Below are positions 52,697 to 62,764 of a stretch of 64,000 nucleotides of DNA, piece after piece. Numbering within the stretch: position 1 is the first letter of the stretch; each line of letters begins with the position of its first letter. This DNA is from Cyclobacterium sp. 1_MG-2023 (GTDB taxonomy: Bacteria; Bacteroidota; Bacteroidia; Cytophagales; Cyclobacteriaceae). The position numbers and the translations under genes were made by a program. The DNA lies in the NCBI RefSeq assembly GCF_030546805.1, contig NZ_JAUOPC010000002.1, forward strand, positions 186,001-250,000. The letters run 5' to 3'. The notes under the pieces are model-generated. The model saw only the letters and a list, made by a program, of their open reading frames with translations, did not search any database and had not been told where the DNA came from.

Positions 52697-53346
52697 TTTC
52701 TTGCGTTTTTTCCTACAAAGGGATTGTTTAACTTTTCAAAACCTATGGTAGTTGTTGGGCCATGGCCGGGATAGATGACTACCTCATCGGGTAAAGAGAA
52801 AAGTTTGTCTTTAATTGAATGGATAAGGGTGTCATGGTCCCCTCCCGGTAAATCTGTTCTGCCAATACTTCCTTGAAACAAGGTGTCTCCGGCAATGCAA
52901 TTTTTAGATGCTTCATGGTACAAAACCAAATGTCCGGGTGAATGACCGGGTACCCAGATCGGCATTAATTCGGTGTTTCCGAAATTTACTATTTCACCTT
53001 CTTGAAGAAAATGATCAACTGTACTTTCTTGATATTGTGCAAAGCCATAATTAGGTGCATAAGTGCCTACAGCCAACAATATAGCCTCTTCTTTTTCATG
53101 AAACCACAGGGGAATATTGTACGTTTTTTTGATAAAGGCATTGCCCAGAACATGATCAATATGGCAATGGGTATTGATGATTTTTACCGGGTTTAACTGT
53201 TCTTTGGTTATAAAGTCATACAAAATTCCTTTTTCATGTTTTTCATAGCAACCGGGGTCGATGATCAGTGCTTCTTTAGTTTCGTCATATAGGATGTAAG
53301 TATTTTCAGAGAAAGGGTTGAAGGTAAAGGATTTAATTTGCAGCAT
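52693..53346 (-). CDS. Metallo-beta-lactamase fold hydrolase (glyoxalase II-like)
   Basis: The 217-residue protein has the metal motif THCHIDHVLG (HxHxDH), a further His in VPGHSPGHLVL, the CIAGDTLF Asp and a final His in VIYPGHGP. Such proteins hydrolyse S-lactoylglutathione-like thioesters or other small esters in the cytosol. It is the first gene of the operon MBL-pssA-porU-porV-M16, with a 4-nt overlap to pssA. Divergent from the FAD enzyme gene. Confidence 0.93.
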   Translation of the reverse strand: MLQIKSFTFNPFSENTYILYDETKEALIIDPGCYEKHEKGILYDFITKEQLNPVKIINTHCHIDHVLGNAFIKKTYNIPLWFHEKEEAILLAVGTYAPNYGFAQYQESTVDHFLQEGEIVNFGNTELMPIWVPGHSPGHLVLYHEASKNCIAGDTLFQGSIGRTDLPGGDHDTLIHSIKDKLFSLPDEVVIYPGHGPTTTIGFEKLNNPFVGKNARN

Positions 53347-53402
53347 TTTAAAATGATTTGAATTCCTGCATCAAAATAACAAAGAATGATTTAATTTTAG
53401 GC

Positions 53403-54458
53403 ATGGAAGTGGATTTTTTACTTATTGGTCAGGGATTGGCGGGTACGGTTTTGTCCTATAGACTTATTCAAAAAGGACTAAAAGTACATTTAATAGATGA
53501 TGCTGATCCAAACAGTAGTTCAAAAATAGCGGCTGGGCTTTACAATCCGGTCACGGGAAGAAATTTGGTAAAAACATGGAAGGCAGATGCACTATTTAAG
53601 GAGATAGAACCATTTTACAAAGAAATGGAAGCTTTACTTGGGCAACAATTTGTACACCCAATAGGTATTTATCGCCCATTTATTTCATTTGAAGAACAAA
53701 ATGAATGGCTGGCAAAAAGTGCTGATCCACAGTATGATGCCTTTATTGATAAAGTTTATTCAGCCTCTCGCCATCAAGGGGTAAATGATCCATTTGGAGG
53801 TCTATTGCTAAAATCTACGGGTTATATTGATACCCGTAAACTGGTGGATAGCTTTGGGAAATGGCTTATTGATAAAGGCATGCTTACCAATAGCTCTCTT
53901 GATGAAAAAGATTTGATACTTACAAAGGATGGTTATTGGGAATACGAAGGGATCAAAGCGAAAAAAATTGTCTTTACCAATGGAATCCAAGCAAGGGAAA
54001 ATTCTTATTTTAACTGGATACCATTTATACCGGTAAAAGGAGAGATACTGACTGTTAGACAGGATTTTACTTCTTCGGAGATTGTGAATAGAGGGGTGTT
54101 TAGAATAGACTTAGGCAAGGGGATTGGCAAAGTTGGCTCTACTTACAACAATGCAGAGATTAACTTAAGTCCAACTGAAAAGGGGAAAAAAGAAATTCTT
54201 GATAAACTTAAGCAGTTAATTAATGAATCCGTAGTTGAAATTATTGACCACCAAGTGGGGATCAGACCGGGTATAAGAGATAGAAAACCGGTGCTTGGAA
54301 AACATCCGAGCGAGGAAAGCGTTTATATATTCGGTGGATTTGGTGCTAAAGGTGTTTCATTAGTACCTTATTTAAGTAATCAGATGGTGAATCTTCTAAT
54401 TTGTGGAGAGGAACCTGAGAAAGAAGTGAACATAAATAGATTTTTTAAGTATATTTAA
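53403..54458 (+). CDS. FAD-dependent oxidoreductase (DAO family)
   Basis: The product of about 351 residues starts with the Rossmann FAD motif LLIGQGLAGTVLSYRL (Gly9, Gly11, Gly14) and continues with the DAO domain; the C-terminal GIRPGIRDRKPVLGKHP and FGGFGAKGVSLVPY are typical. Family members oxidise amino acids or sarcosine-like amines; substrate unknown. The ATG at 53403 gives the canonical start; an earlier TTG at 53358 would add 15 poorly placed residues. Divergent from the MBL gene. Confidence 0.9.
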   Translation: MEVDFLLIGQGLAGTVLSYRLIQKGLKVHLIDDADPNSSSKIAAGLYNPVTGRNLVKTWKADALFKEIEPFYKEMEALLGQQFVHPIGIYRPFISFEEQNEWLAKSADPQYDAFIDKVYSASRHQGVNDPFGGLLLKSTGYIDTRKLVDSFGKWLIDKGMLTNSSLDEKDLILTKDGYWEYEGIKAKKIVFTNGIQARENSYFNWIPFIPVKGEILTVRQDFTSSEIVNRGVFRIDLGKGIGKVGSTYNNAEINLSPTEKGKKEILDKLKQLINESVVEIIDHQVGIRPGIRDRKPVLGKHPSEESVYIFGGFGAKGVSLVPYLSNQMVNLLICGEEPEKEVNINRFFKYI

Positions 54459-54488
54459 AACATTGGCTAAAAATTCTAAGGCACCTAA

Positions 54489-57400
54489 ATGAGACTTAAA
54501 TATTTACTACTAATATGTATCCTTGCTTCCAGCCTCAATAGTGGTGAACTATTGGCGCAGTTTAATAAGGAGAAGTTTGGAAAAAATAGAGTTCAGCATA
54601 AAAATAAGGAATGGTATTTTTTCGCATCCAATAATTTTGAGGTGTATTACTACGATGGGGGCCAAAGAAATGCACGGATGGCCATTGATTTTTTAGAGAG
54701 TGAATTTGACGATTTAACCCAATCCATAGGGTATGTAGCCTATACAAAACCGAAGATTTTTATTTACAACTCCAATCAGGAGTTGCTAGAAAGTAATTTA
54801 AACCTTAATACAAACAACTATACTGTTGATGGACAAACCTTCTTCAGTAAGCTCTTAACTGAGGCTGCTTATGTGGGCTCCTGGGAAGAATTTAAGAAAG
54901 AGTTGATATATAAAACCTCTAAAATCATCATTGAAGAAATGCTTTACGGCTCTAGCATTTCAGATGCCTTCCAATCTAACCTAGTCAACAATTTTCCGGA
55001 TTGGTTTATCGATGGTGCAGCGAAATACCTGGCCTATGGCTGGAGCAGAGAGATGGATGATTTTGTCCGCCATTATTTAAGAGAAAACGATAACCCTAAA
55101 CTCTTTAAACTTCAAAATGAGGAGGCCGGTCTGGTAGGACAATCCATTTGGAATTATGTGGTGGAGAAATATGGGAGAAGGTATATTTCAAGTATTTTAA
55201 ATCTAAGCAGGATCAATAGAAATGAGGCGACAAGTATAGCCAATACCCTTGGTAGAAAATTCAAAGACTTTTCTACAGAGTGGGCCAAGTTCTACAGGGA
55301 TATAAATTCAGGAGTTTTTGAAACCTTCAAAGACATCAATGAGCAAAATGTAATTAATGTGACGCCAAAAAATCGTTTTGGTGAAATCACAGGCATAAGC
55401 TTTAGCCCTGATGGCAAAAACCTAGCATATGTAGAGAATGTGGAGGGGAAATTTAAAGTCAAAATTAGGGAGGTAGCTACAGGTAGAGAAAGTGTGATTT
55501 ATAAAGGCGGCTATTCCTCTTTTGAGCAAGATGCCGATTATACTACCCCGGCTATTGCTTGGAGAGATACCCTGAATTTAGTAATAGGGACATTCAAAAG
55601 AGGGGTGACCACGCTAAGAATGAGGGCCATAGACGGTAGTAGTCAAGATAAAATATTTTTAAGAAATATTACACAGGTTTTAGACCTGAACTTTTCACCC
55701 GATGGCCGTACCATGGTACTTTCTGCCATCAACAATGGAAATACAGATGTGTATACCCTGAACATGAAAGGACAGGGGAGAAGAATTACAAATGATGTGT
55801 TTGATAATAGAACACCGATTTATCTCAATGATTCCACAATAATATATGCTTCCAATAAAGTTGACTTAGCGGATAGTCTGCTTGCAGGAGTTATTGATGT
55901 GCACAACTTTCCTGATTATTATAACCTGTTTCAGCTTAGTTTAGGGGATTCAATTTCAGAATCGAGATTGACAAATTTGAACCATGTTAACCTTTACCCC
56001 GAAAAGCTGAACAATGCAACCATTTTATACCTTAGTGAGCAGAGTGGGATTACCAATTTGATGCGCTTGGGATTAGGGAGTAATGTTTCAAGTCAAGTTT
56101 CTGCCTTTAACAATAGTTTGGAATCTTTTGATTATGATGTGGAAAACAACAAGTGGGCTTATTCTATAAAGGATGGAAGTCGCAGTAAGCTCATATTGGA
56201 AACTTTTCCCAACATGGATCAATTTACTCCAAGTACTCCTAGGGTTCAATTGGAACAGGCCAAGGCAGTAAACAAAAGAATTTCAGACCGAAGAATTCAG
56301 CGGCAAGAGGAAGAGGAGGTAGAAGTTGAAGAACCCACAGCTCTCCCCGCAGATCAGGATGTTTTGTTGACGCCTGCTGATACCAGTGTTGCCGGTGTTG
56401 ATCTTGAAGGATTGTTGTCTGGAGGAGATTCTCAGGTGCTGGAAGAAACGAATTTGCCTGAAAGTATATCGACAGAAACGGACAGTGTTCCAAGTCAAGC
56501 CAATCAAAAGACCACGGCCATAAACGTTGATCGATTGAGATTTGAAACCGAAGGGGGGCTGGATACAGACAATTACACTTTTGATACCATTCCTAATCTT
56601 TATGGACAGCAGTCGGCCAAGCCTACAGAAGATCCTTCAGGACTTGCTGACCGTAGGAGCAATATTTTAGATGCTTTCAGGCAGCAAAACATGGTGAAGC
56701 GGGTTCAAGGTCCCAGAGATTATGTGCCTCAATTCATTACAAGTAGCTTGAATACCTCATTTGTGATTGATCCGTTGAGGGGGTTTGGGCTAAAGCTAAG
56801 TGGGCAAATGACTGATTTGTTAGACAATCATGCCATCAAAGGAGGGATACTAACAGCACTTGATTTTCGTTCAGGCAGTGACCTATATTTCGAATATGAA
56901 TACAGGAAATACAAATTGGACATAAGTGGCAGGTTTGATCGAAGATCAATCATGAGGAGTGAAGGAGACCTTACTTTTCAGAAATATGTGCTAAGCAAAA
57001 CAGAGGTAGGTGTTTCTTATCCATTGTCCACAAGTGCCAGGGTAAGTCTCTCACCATTTATTGCCAAAACCCAATATTTTAATTTAAATCCTGACTCAAT
57101 CATTAGAGGAGGTGATGGTCCTCAAAATCGATTGGATGTAAATTATGCCGGTGGAAGTGCAGAAGTGGTGGTGGATAAAACCAGACAGTTGGGCTTGCAT
57201 ATGGAACAAGGTTTCAAGGGTAAAATAGGCATGTTGCATTATCAGGGGCTGAATCACAGTGATAGGTCTTTTAGCAATGTTTACCTTGATCTAAGAAATT
57301 ACCAAAAAATTCATAAAAACATTACCTTGGCCACCAGGCTTTATGCCGGAAGCTATTTTGGTCGAAACCCACAACAATACTTGGTTGGAGGAATGCAAAA

Positions 57401-57911
57401 TTGGTTGTTTAATAAATTTTATCAGCCGCCGACCAACCGACCGGAAGTATCACCTATAAGAAATGAGGATGGTGTGGAAAATTCTAATCTTCTTTTTACC
57501 GAATTTGTGGATTTACGGGGTTTTGACTATGATGAAATCCGAGGAAATAATGTCATTACCTTCAGTTCTGAATTAAGGATTCCATTGTTTTCTTATTTGT
57601 CTAGGGGGAATATTACTTCGAATTTTATCAGGAATTTCCAATTGGTAGGTTTTTATGATGCAGGCTCTTCTTGGTCAAACTCGGCACCTTGGGAGCGTGT
57701 CAATGATCAGAACACTGAAGTGATCAATACGGAGGGTTCTCCTTTTGTAATTACATTAAACAATTTCAATAACCCTTGGCTCCAAAGTTATGGTGCTGGT
57801 GTAAGAACCGTTTTGTTAAATTATTACGTAAAGTTTGATGCTGCCCGACCCATACGAAATTATTCGGTTGAAAAAACGAGATTTTATGTAACTTTGGGTT
57901 ATAATTTTTAG
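54489..57911 (+). CDS. Large fusion: peptidase-MA-like region, TolB-like propeller, outer-membrane barrel
   Basis: The 1140-residue protein has a signal peptide (to about residue 24). Residues ~40-260 look like a peptidase MA-type domain: WFIDGAAKYLAYG fits the P/D-W-x-x-E/D-G-x-A pattern, but no HExxH is present, the expected place (near 146-152) reading IIIEEML. Residues ~290-610 carry TolB/PD40-type repeats (GISFSPDGKNLAYVEN, LNFSPDGRTMVLSA). A Glu/Pro-rich linker (~630-730) leads to a C-terminal outer-membrane barrel (about 750-1140) ending in YVTLGYNF. The lost zinc motif suggests a scaffold, not a protease. Function unknown. It stands between the FAD enzyme and yicC. Confidence 0.8.
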   Translation: MRLKYLLLICILASSLNSGELLAQFNKEKFGKNRVQHKNKEWYFFASNNFEVYYYDGGQRNARMAIDFLESEFDDLTQSIGYVAYTKPKIFIYNSNQELLESNLNLNTNNYTVDGQTFFSKLLTEAAYVGSWEEFKKELIYKTSKIIIEEMLYGSSISDAFQSNLVNNFPDWFIDGAAKYLAYGWSREMDDFVRHYLRENDNPKLFKLQNEEAGLVGQSIWNYVVEKYGRRYISSILNLSRINRNEATSIANTLGRKFKDFSTEWAKFYRDINSGVFETFKDINEQNVINVTPKNRFGEITGISFSPDGKNLAYVENVEGKFKVKIREVATGRESVIYKGGYSSFEQDADYTTPAIAWRDTLNLVIGTFKRGVTTLRMRAIDGSSQDKIFLRNITQVLDLNFSPDGRTMVLSAINNGNTDVYTLNMKGQGRRITNDVFDNRTPIYLNDSTIIYASNKVDLADSLLAGVIDVHNFPDYYNLFQLSLGDSISESRLTNLNHVNLYPEKLNNATILYLSEQSGITNLMRLGLGSNVSSQVSAFNNSLESFDYDVENNKWAYSIKDGSRSKLILETFPNMDQFTPSTPRVQLEQAKAVNKRISDRRIQRQEEEEVEVEEPTALPADQDVLLTPADTSVAGVDLEGLLSGGDSQVLEETNLPESISTETDSVPSQANQKTTAINVDRLRFETEGGLDTDNYTFDTIPNLYGQQSAKPTEDPSGLADRRSNILDAFRQQNMVKRVQGPRDYVPQFITSSLNTSFVIDPLRGFGLKLSGQMTDLLDNHAIKGGILTALDFRSGSDLYFEYEYRKYKLDISGRFDRRSIMRSEGDLTFQKYVLSKTEVGVSYPLSTSARVSLSPFIAKTQYFNLNPDSIIRGGDGPQNRLDVNYAGGSAEVVVDKTRQLGLHMEQGFKGKIGMLHYQGLNHSDRSFSNVYLDLRNYQKIHKNITLATRLYAGSYFGRNPQQYLVGGMQNWLFNKFYQPPTNRPEVSPIRNEDGVENSNLLFTEFVDLRGFDYDEIRGNNVITFSSELRIPLFSYLSRGNITSNFIRNFQLVGFYDAGSSWSNSAPWERVNDQNTEVINTEGSPFVITLNNFNNPWLQSYGAGVRTVLLNYYVKFDAARPIRNYSVEKTRFYVTLGYNF

Positions 57912-57928
57912 ATACAAAATCTTTTGAG

Positions 57929-58807
57929 ATGATAAAATCCATGACAGGCTTTGGCCTGGCGGTATATGAGGACGACAATTATACGGTTCAAGTAGAAGTT
58001 AAAACGCTTAATTCCAAGTTTTTAGACCTTAATTTTAGGGCTTCCAAGCAGTTTTCAGAGAAAGAAACGGAAGTCAAAAGTGCCGTTTCAGGAATCCTTG
58101 AAAGAGGCAAAGTCAATGTATCCATTGAATTCAACTCTAAAAAAGAAGATGACCTTCCCATAGTTATACAGGAAGAACTTTTTCAGAAGTATTATCAGAA
58201 ATATTCAGAAATGGCCGCAATGGTGAATGGGACTACTGATGATATTTTTAAGCTTGCGCTACAGTCTCCAGGAGTCAGTACTGTAAATGTAGAGAAGGCT
58301 GATTATAATGAGGGTTGGAAAGTTATTTTACCGGTACTTAACGATGCCTTGAAAGATTGTGATCAATTTAGAATCAATGAAGGAGCAGTTCTGATGGAGA
58401 AATTTCAAGATAGCCTTTCCATTATCACCGATAATTTAAATAGCATTAAAACCTTGGTCCCTGTTCGTAAAAACCGATTGATTGAAAAAATTAGAAACAA
58501 CTTTTCAGAATGGGTTAAAGATCAAGATTTTGATAGAAATCGATTTGAACAAGAACTCATTTATTATTTTGAGAAATTAGACATTACTGAGGAGATCGTA
58601 AGGTTAGAAGCCCATTTGAACCTTTTCGCTGGAGTATTGAAATCTCAAAAGTCTGAAGGTAAAAAGATGGGGTTTGTCAGTCAGGAGATGGGAAGAGAGA
58701 TCAATACCATCGGTTCCAAAGCAAACGATTCTTCTATTCAACATCATGTGATCAATATGAAAGATGAGCTGGAGAAAATTAAAGAACAGGCCTTGAATAT
58801 AATTTGA
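57929..58807 (+). CDS. yicC: YicC/YloC family protein
   Basis: The 292-residue protein begins MIKSMTGFGLAVYEDDNYTV and includes the family region VEVKTLNSKFLDLNFRAS, and ends with a DUF1732-type segment containing EGKKMGFVSQEMGREINTIGSKAND. YicC/YloC proteins act as endoribonucleases in RNA turnover in E. coli and Bacillus. The gene follows the large barrel fusion by 17 nt and could be co-transcribed. The usual neighbour gmk (guanylate kinase) is not next to it here. Confidence 0.94.
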   Translation: MIKSMTGFGLAVYEDDNYTVQVEVKTLNSKFLDLNFRASKQFSEKETEVKSAVSGILERGKVNVSIEFNSKKEDDLPIVIQEELFQKYYQKYSEMAAMVNGTTDDIFKLALQSPGVSTVNVEKADYNEGWKVILPVLNDALKDCDQFRINEGAVLMEKFQDSLSIITDNLNSIKTLVPVRKNRLIEKIRNNFSEWVKDQDFDRNRFEQELIYYFEKLDITEEIVRLEAHLNLFAGVLKSQKSEGKKMGFVSQEMGREINTIGSKANDSSIQHHVINMKDELEKIKEQALNII

Positions 58808-58816
58808 TAAGGGATT

Positions 58817-60187
58817 TTACTCCATTATCCATTTTATTATTGCCTTTTTCCATTTTGAATAGGGCGCATATTTTATGTTTGGTTCAAACCAAAAAGGTTT
58901 GTCTAAAATGCTTTTATAATGGGTAAATGAGTCAAATCCGGCCTTCCCGTGGTAACTGCCAATTCCACTAAACCCAACCCCTCCAAAGGGTAGCTTGCTA
59001 TTGGTTAAGTGCATCACACTGTCATTTATAGCACCACCTCCGAAGGATAATGTTTTCAATAACTTCCGTATGGTTTTTCTGTTTTTGGAGTAAATATAGC
59101 AGGATAAAGGTTTAGGTCTTGATTTCACCTCCTCTATGGTTTTTTCCAGTCGGTCAAAGGAGATGATGGGTAAAATTGGGCCAAAAATCTCTTCTTTCAT
59201 TACTTCATCAGTAAAAGAAACATTATGGAGGATTGTAGGGCTGATAAAGCTCTCCTCTCTATTTAAATTTCCTCCAAAATAGACCTGTCCGCTTTCAACT
59301 AGTTTGCTGAGCCGGTCAAAATTTTTGGTGTTTATTATTTGCAAATAATTTTCATCAATGCCATGCTCGTTCTCAAAGGATGCTTCAATTTCCATCTTTA
59401 AGGCATCTAGAAATGCTTGTTCGATGGACTTGTCTACCAATACATAATCGGGACTGATGCAGGTTTGGCCTGCGTTTAAGAACTTGGACCAAACGATCCG
59501 CTTGGCAGTCATTTTTAGGTCAGCATCTGCGAGTACAAAAGTTGGACTCTTTCCTCCAAGTTCTAAAGTGACCGGGGTCAGATGTTTGGCTGCAGCTTGA
59601 TAAATTATTTTTCCAACCGGTATACTTCCGGTGAAGAATATTTTATCAAAGCGATGTTCTAGCAAAAGATTAGTCTCTTGTACGCCACCCTCAACAACAT
59701 GAAAGTAATTTTCCGGAAAATTATCATTGATTAAATTAGCCATCACTTTAGAGGTGTTGGCTGGTAATTCACTAGGCTTAAGAATTACAGTATTACCTGC
59801 AGCAATAGAGGTTATGGCCGGCAATAGGGATAGCTGATACGGATAATTCCAAGCCCCAATAACCAATGTTACCCCCAAAGGTTCCGGAATGATATAGCTT
59901 TCCGCAGGGAAATTTACCATGCCGGTAGTTACCTTTTTCCGTTTACTCCACTTTTTTGTGTATTTAATGAAGCTGTTGATTTCGTGGTATAGGAGGGATA
60001 ACTCCGTAGTGTAGGTTTCAAATTCTGATTTCTTGAAATCTTTATAGATAGCTTCATAAAGTAAATCCTCATTTTCTTTTAAAATGGCCTTAACCTTTTC
60101 TAACTGGCTGAGTCTAAAATCTACATTTTTGGTTTGATCTGTGTTAAAAAAATCCCTTTGTTGAAGAAGTAGTTTTTCCATGTCCAT
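58817..60187 (-). CDS. Aldehyde dehydrogenase (ALDH3-like)
   Basis: The 456-residue enzyme has the ALDH fold with catalytic Glu209 in LELGGKSP and Cys243 in NAGQTCISPDYV, plus the LKPSELPANTSKV NAD-site region and EIFGPILPIISF. It is shorter than class 1/2 ALDHs, as in the ALDH3 group. It oxidises aldehydes (probably fatty or aromatic ones) to acids with NAD(P)+. Convergent with yicC, 9 nt away; the region upstream has no clear operon partner. Confidence 0.93.
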   Translation of the reverse strand: MDMEKLLLQQRDFFNTDQTKNVDFRLSQLEKVKAILKENEDLLYEAIYKDFKKSEFETYTTELSLLYHEINSFIKYTKKWSKRKKVTTGMVNFPAESYIIPEPLGVTLVIGAWNYPYQLSLLPAITSIAAGNTVILKPSELPANTSKVMANLINDNFPENYFHVVEGGVQETNLLLEHRFDKIFFTGSIPVGKIIYQAAAKHLTPVTLELGGKSPTFVLADADLKMTAKRIVWSKFLNAGQTCISPDYVLVDKSIEQAFLDALKMEIEASFENEHGIDENYLQIINTKNFDRLSKLVESGQVYFGGNLNREESFISPTILHNVSFTDEVMKEEIFGPILPIISFDRLEKTIEEVKSRPKPLSCYIYSKNRKTIRKLLKTLSFGGGAINDSVMHLTNSKLPFGGVGFSGIGSYHGKAGFDSFTHYKSILDKPFWFEPNIKYAPYSKWKKAIIKWIME

Positions 60188-60283
60188 CTTAATAGTGTTT
60201 CTTAATCAGCATAAAATTGGCAATACCTATAGCACTGTATCAAGTATTATTCCATATTAAACAAGGAAGGACTTATATAAGGT

Positions 60284-62764
60284 TTAAAAGATAATTTGCG
60301 CACTTATTTTAACCGCAAAGGGTTTGACTGAAGGTTCATCCAAATAGGTCATTCTGTGGAAGAAATCCACCCTAAAGAATTTGAAAATATTCTCTATACC
60401 ATAGCCTAATTCCAAGAAGGGTGTCTCAGGATCTAAGCTTCCATAAGTTTGCAAAGGAAAACCTTCCGGATCCATTACAGGGACGCGAGAAAGGTTTGCA
60501 TCACTTACTGATCCAAACAATAGATTTGCATTCGCGACTGCCCTCCATTTTAATTTTCTAATTAAAGGGATTTTATTCAATAAAAAACCTTCAAAAAAGT
60601 GCCGGTATCGAAAGCTGAAATATTGATCAGATGTAAATTCATTGAAGTTCATGGTATTGAAGGCTGCCGATGTATAGAAAAGAGTTTCATTGCCCAGGTG
60701 GTTTTCCAGTACGGGGTAGGGCACCTCTCCATAGACTTTTCCTGCTGCCGCCTCATACCTTGAAATCCCCAACATGCCCATGTTTAGCTTCTGAGAAATG
60801 GAAATATTCAGCTTAGAATAATTGTATTCTCCCCTGAGCCATTGAAAGCCTTTGCTGTAGTTGATGGCAAAAATAGGCCATTTCGCTGGTCCCAGAGATA
60901 TTCTGTCATTGTCATTAATAATAAAAGTTTCATCCCTTCCATAGCGAAGCCCTATTTTACCTTCAGTTGTTTTGAATGTTGACTTTAGCTCCGAAGCTCC
61001 ATCGTCTAAGTAATAAAAATTAAACAATGGGTCAAAATGGTTTGATTTGATGCTTCCCATTATGGTAAACCCTTTGAACAATTCTCGTTTTATGTCCAGT
61101 CTGTAATTGGTGGAAATGAAAGGTTTCCTGAATGTTCCAAATCGGCTAGCAGCCAAGAAAATGCTGTTCCCTTCCAGACTTTCCATTTCCAAGCCTACCT
61201 GATCAATTTCCTTCTGAGTAGAGATTTTTACTGTTGTCCACCTTTCTCTATCCATAATCTTGGTAATTGATCCGGAGTATTTCAGCCGCTTGTCCAAAAA
61301 TCCATAAGCAGCATAGCCTTCAATTTTCCATTTATCGCTAAACTTTAAATTTGTTCGGAGACCTGCGCCTACGCGTATCCCTTCAACATTATTGTAATTG
61401 AAGAAACCGGGCCAAGGTCCTACATCTAATTTCCCTATAGGTAAATAACCACTTGCCAGAAATTTTAAGCTTTCCGAATAAAACCGGATAACGGGGATTT
61501 TTTTCAAGGTATCTACCATCTGTAAAACAGCCAGTTCTTCCTCACTAAGGGGATCTCGACGGTTTTTATTCCAAAAATCTTCTCCTTCAACGTCAAAGTC
61601 AGGTTGAAGCACTACAGCCTGATTAAAAAAGGAGGTAGGTTTGGGATTACCTGTTTGAATACTATCAACAGAAGTGTAAAACTTGGCCAACAGACCGGCG
61701 GTTTTAGGGGTTATCTGCCCTATTTTAACTTGGACCCTGGTTTTAGAAGGGATAAGCGCGCCGGGCTCTGTAGGTGTAAGCTCTTGTTGAATTTTAATTC
61801 TTTCTATAAAATTGAGATTGGCTTCTTTAGGAATGGTCAGGTCGACTTGCTTTAAGGCATACGTGTTTTTATTGATCCAAATGGTGCCCGTAAAAGCCAA
61901 ATCTTGAGTTCTTAGTGGATAAACTTGTAAAACATAAACAGAATCATCACCAATTTTAGTTGAATCTAGAAGGTCATAATCATAGAATCCTTTCCAACCA
62001 TCAGCAATGGGGGATACAAATTCTTTTTCCAAGATGCTTATCCAATTTCGGTAAAAATTATACTCCTGAAAAGCAGCTCCTGTGATTTGGGAGACGGTGG
62101 CACCATCTGTTATGCCAACACCTGTAATCTTCGATTTTTCAACCACTTCCTTCTTTAATTCAGGATTGTTTCTAAAGTAAAAAGAAGAAAGGGTCTCAGA
62201 GAAAAAGACAGGCAAGATTTTTTCACCTTCATCATTGGTCAGTTGCTTGATGGAATCCAATACAGCGGTGACTTTTTTTACTGCCTTTCTTTTAGTAAAT
62301 GCCTCAGAAACATGGTCAATATCAATTTCTATTTTGGTATAATTTTTTGTTTGATAGGCATCAAGCTTTCTTTTGTCAAAACGCTTTCTTTTGTCCACGG
62401 CCTTCCTAATAATGTCAAAAGCAGGGTTTTCACCTGCTGTAAACACAAAGGCCTCCAATTCATAATCCGATGGACGGAGTTGAAAATTGATGGTTTGTTC
62501 CTTACCGGGCCCAATGACTTTCGTTTGTGAATTATAGCCGATATAAGTGACTTCCAAGCTGTCTGCCCTATTGTTGCTTTCTAACAAATAATTACCTTCA
62601 AAATCAGTAGAAATACCGGTGCTAGTACCTTGTAGGAGTACAGATGCAAAGGGAATAGGATCACCTGTCTCAGCATCGGTGATTTTGCCTTTCACCACCA
62701 ATTGTCCGAAAGAAGGAAGGGATGCAACCAGGGCAAGTATTAAAAATAAAAATCTTGTTTTCAA
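60284..62764 (-). CDS. DUF5686 family outer-membrane protein with carboxypeptidase-regulatory-like domain
   Basis: The 826-residue protein has a signal peptide (to about 20), an N-terminal Ig-like carboxypeptidase-regulatory domain (VVKGKITDAETGDPIPFASVLLQGTSTG, about residues 22-110), the DUF5686 region (ENPAFDIIRKAVDKR near 120) and a C-terminal barrel ending in KISAQIIF. DUF5686 proteins are common outer-membrane proteins in Bacteroidota with no established function. It lies about 95 nt from the ALDH gene and appears monocistronic. Confidence 0.9.
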   Translation of the reverse strand: MKTRFLFLILALVASLPSFGQLVVKGKITDAETGDPIPFASVLLQGTSTGISTDFEGNYLLESNNRADSLEVTYIGYNSQTKVIGPGKEQTINFQLRPSDYELEAFVFTAGENPAFDIIRKAVDKRKRFDKRKLDAYQTKNYTKIEIDIDHVSEAFTKRKAVKKVTAVLDSIKQLTNDEGEKILPVFFSETLSSFYFRNNPELKKEVVEKSKITGVGITDGATVSQITGAAFQEYNFYRNWISILEKEFVSPIADGWKGFYDYDLLDSTKIGDDSVYVLQVYPLRTQDLAFTGTIWINKNTYALKQVDLTIPKEANLNFIERIKIQQELTPTEPGALIPSKTRVQVKIGQITPKTAGLLAKFYTSVDSIQTGNPKPTSFFNQAVVLQPDFDVEGEDFWNKNRRDPLSEEELAVLQMVDTLKKIPVIRFYSESLKFLASGYLPIGKLDVGPWPGFFNYNNVEGIRVGAGLRTNLKFSDKWKIEGYAAYGFLDKRLKYSGSITKIMDRERWTTVKISTQKEIDQVGLEMESLEGNSIFLAASRFGTFRKPFISTNYRLDIKRELFKGFTIMGSIKSNHFDPLFNFYYLDDGASELKSTFKTTEGKIGLRYGRDETFIINDNDRISLGPAKWPIFAINYSKGFQWLRGEYNYSKLNISISQKLNMGMLGISRYEAAAGKVYGEVPYPVLENHLGNETLFYTSAAFNTMNFNEFTSDQYFSFRYRHFFEGFLLNKIPLIRKLKWRAVANANLLFGSVSDANLSRVPVMDPEGFPLQTYGSLDPETPFLELGYGIENIFKFFRVDFFHRMTYLDEPSVKPFAVKISAQIIF

